A stretch of DNA of 64,000 bases from Myxococcales bacterium (GTDB taxonomy: Bacteria > Myxococcota_A > Polyangia > Polyangiales > Houyiibacteriaceae). The translations under genes were made by a program, and so were the position numbers. The stretch's first letter is position 1. Every line of letters begins with the position of its first letter. Below the pieces are notes generated by a model. The model ran no database searches and was not told where the DNA came from. It worked only from the letters and a program-made list of their open reading frames with translations. This document shows positions 63,523-64,000 of this stretch, piece after piece. The stretch covers positions 1 to 64,000 of the forward strand of contig JAOTYL010000009.1 in NCBI GenBank assembly GCA_029861865.1, given 5' to 3'.

Positions 63523-64000
63523 ATGAAGACGACCTCCGGTACTCGCCTTCGCGTTGGCATATTCGTGCTTCTGGCGCTGACGATCGGCGCCGCGATCGTC
63601 TTTGCGATCGGGGCTCAAGAGAACGTCTTCGCCGGGAAGACGACCTATCACGCGGTCTTCGAAGACGTGGGCGGCTTGCAACAGGGCAACACAGTTCGCG
63701 TGGCGGGCGTCAATGTGGGCTCTGTAACCGACGTCAAGATCGGCGAAGCGGGAACTATCGCGGTCTATTTTCGCATCATCGACGATGCCGCCCATCTCGT
63801 GCGCGGCGACCCTAGCGTCGAAGTGGATAGGGACCATCCAGATCAGCCGAGCTTCGCCTCGATCGGCAGCAAGGGGCTCCTCGGAGATCGCATCATCGAA
63901 GTTTCGGTAGGCTCTGACGTGTACCCACAGTGGGACCCGGACATACCAATTCCCTCTTCGGTCGGTGGGGGCATCATGGCGCTCGCCGAGCGCACGCTCT
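63523..64000 (+). CDS. mlaD: MlaD-type MCE domain protein (cut by window end)
   Basis: The frame from ATG 63523 is open to the window edge (159 codons). The product has one N-terminal membrane segment (VGIFVLLALTIGAAIVFAIG), then an MCE domain: YHAVFEDVGGLQQGNTVRVAGVNVGSVTDV and IGSKGLLGDRIIEVS. MlaD-like proteins form periplasmic hexamers that pass lipids to or from the MlaEF transporter. The C-terminal part lies outside the window. Confidence 0.88.
   Translation, partial: MKTTSGTRLRVGIFVLLALTIGAAIVFAIGAQENVFAGKTTYHAVFEDVGGLQQGNTVRVAGVNVGSVTDVKIGEAGTIAVYFRIIDDAAHLVRGDPSVEVDRDHPDQPSFASIGSKGLLGDRIIEVSVGSDVYPQWDPDIPIPSSVGGGIMALAERTL

Overview
The window looks like a chromosomal segment of a GC-rich member of the Myxococcota or a related former deltaproteobacterial lineage. 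This is inferred from Gly/Thr-rich and Gly/Asp-rich lipoprotein linkers, a rubrerythrin/Fe-S oxidoreductase/DUF3501 cluster, EgtB/EgtD ergothioneine genes, a one-chain pyruvate:ferredoxin oxidoreductase and frequent GTG/TTG starts. No phage, insertion sequence, CRISPR array or rRNA was seen. One tRNA gene, tRNA-Asn(GTT), is present.

Layout. 1-9.7 kb is a surface-polysaccharide locus: a cut-off lipoprotein, a 3' remnant of a methyltransferase, a glycosyltransferase, a polytopic membrane protein, an asparagine-synthase-type amidotransferase, and, divergently, an O-antigen polymerase/ligase with a TPR tail and a Wzc-like tyrosine kinase. 9.7-13.2 kb has a short acyl-CoA dehydrogenase-like gene facing away from the rubrerythrin/Fe-S/DUF3501 operon. 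13.2-18.3 kb has a large PHP-domain lipoprotein, HtpX, a DUF427 protein and a Cys-rich lipoprotein. 18.3-21.0 kb is an ergothioneine operon (egtB-egtD plus a glutaredoxin fusion). 21.1-27.1 kb is a TetR regulator and an ABC efflux operon (ATPase, FtsX permease, HlyD adaptor, MscS-like channel with an apparent frameshift). 27.3-29.5 kb has an epoxide-hydrolase-like enzyme and an arsM-marR pair behind two overlapping inverted repeats. 29.5-35.5 kb has an acyl-CoA synthetase, a CDGSH/CWC metal-protein cluster, an alpha/beta hydrolase, a DUF2141 protein and a TetR regulator. 35.5-43.4 kb has a metallophosphoesterase, an NTF2-like protein, nifJ with a dihydroorotate-dehydrogenase-like partner, and a tandem universal stress protein. 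43.4-52.8 kb holds tRNA-Asn, purE, a second metallophosphoesterase, a large membrane protein, an SDR protein, a divergent glycogen synthase, tsaB, lepB and a radical SAM protein. 52.9-61.4 kb is a complex I operon, nuoE-F-J-K-L-M-N, without G, H or I. 61.5-64 kb has two small envelope proteins and the start of an Mla-type lipid transport operon (mlaF, mlaD cut by the window end).

The most unusual signals are these. A near-identical palindrome (AAAAGGGGAC, one base, GTCCCCTTTT) lies at three convergent gene junctions with the TAA stops of both neighbouring genes in or touching its arms. NuoL carries a soluble C-terminal extension of about 190 residues. The MarR regulator next to arsM has a Cys-Cys...Cys motif. 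A glutaredoxin fusion is coupled to ergothioneine synthesis. Palindromic operator candidates precede four transcription units. Identifications rest on reading motifs in the translated sequence; no database search was possible.
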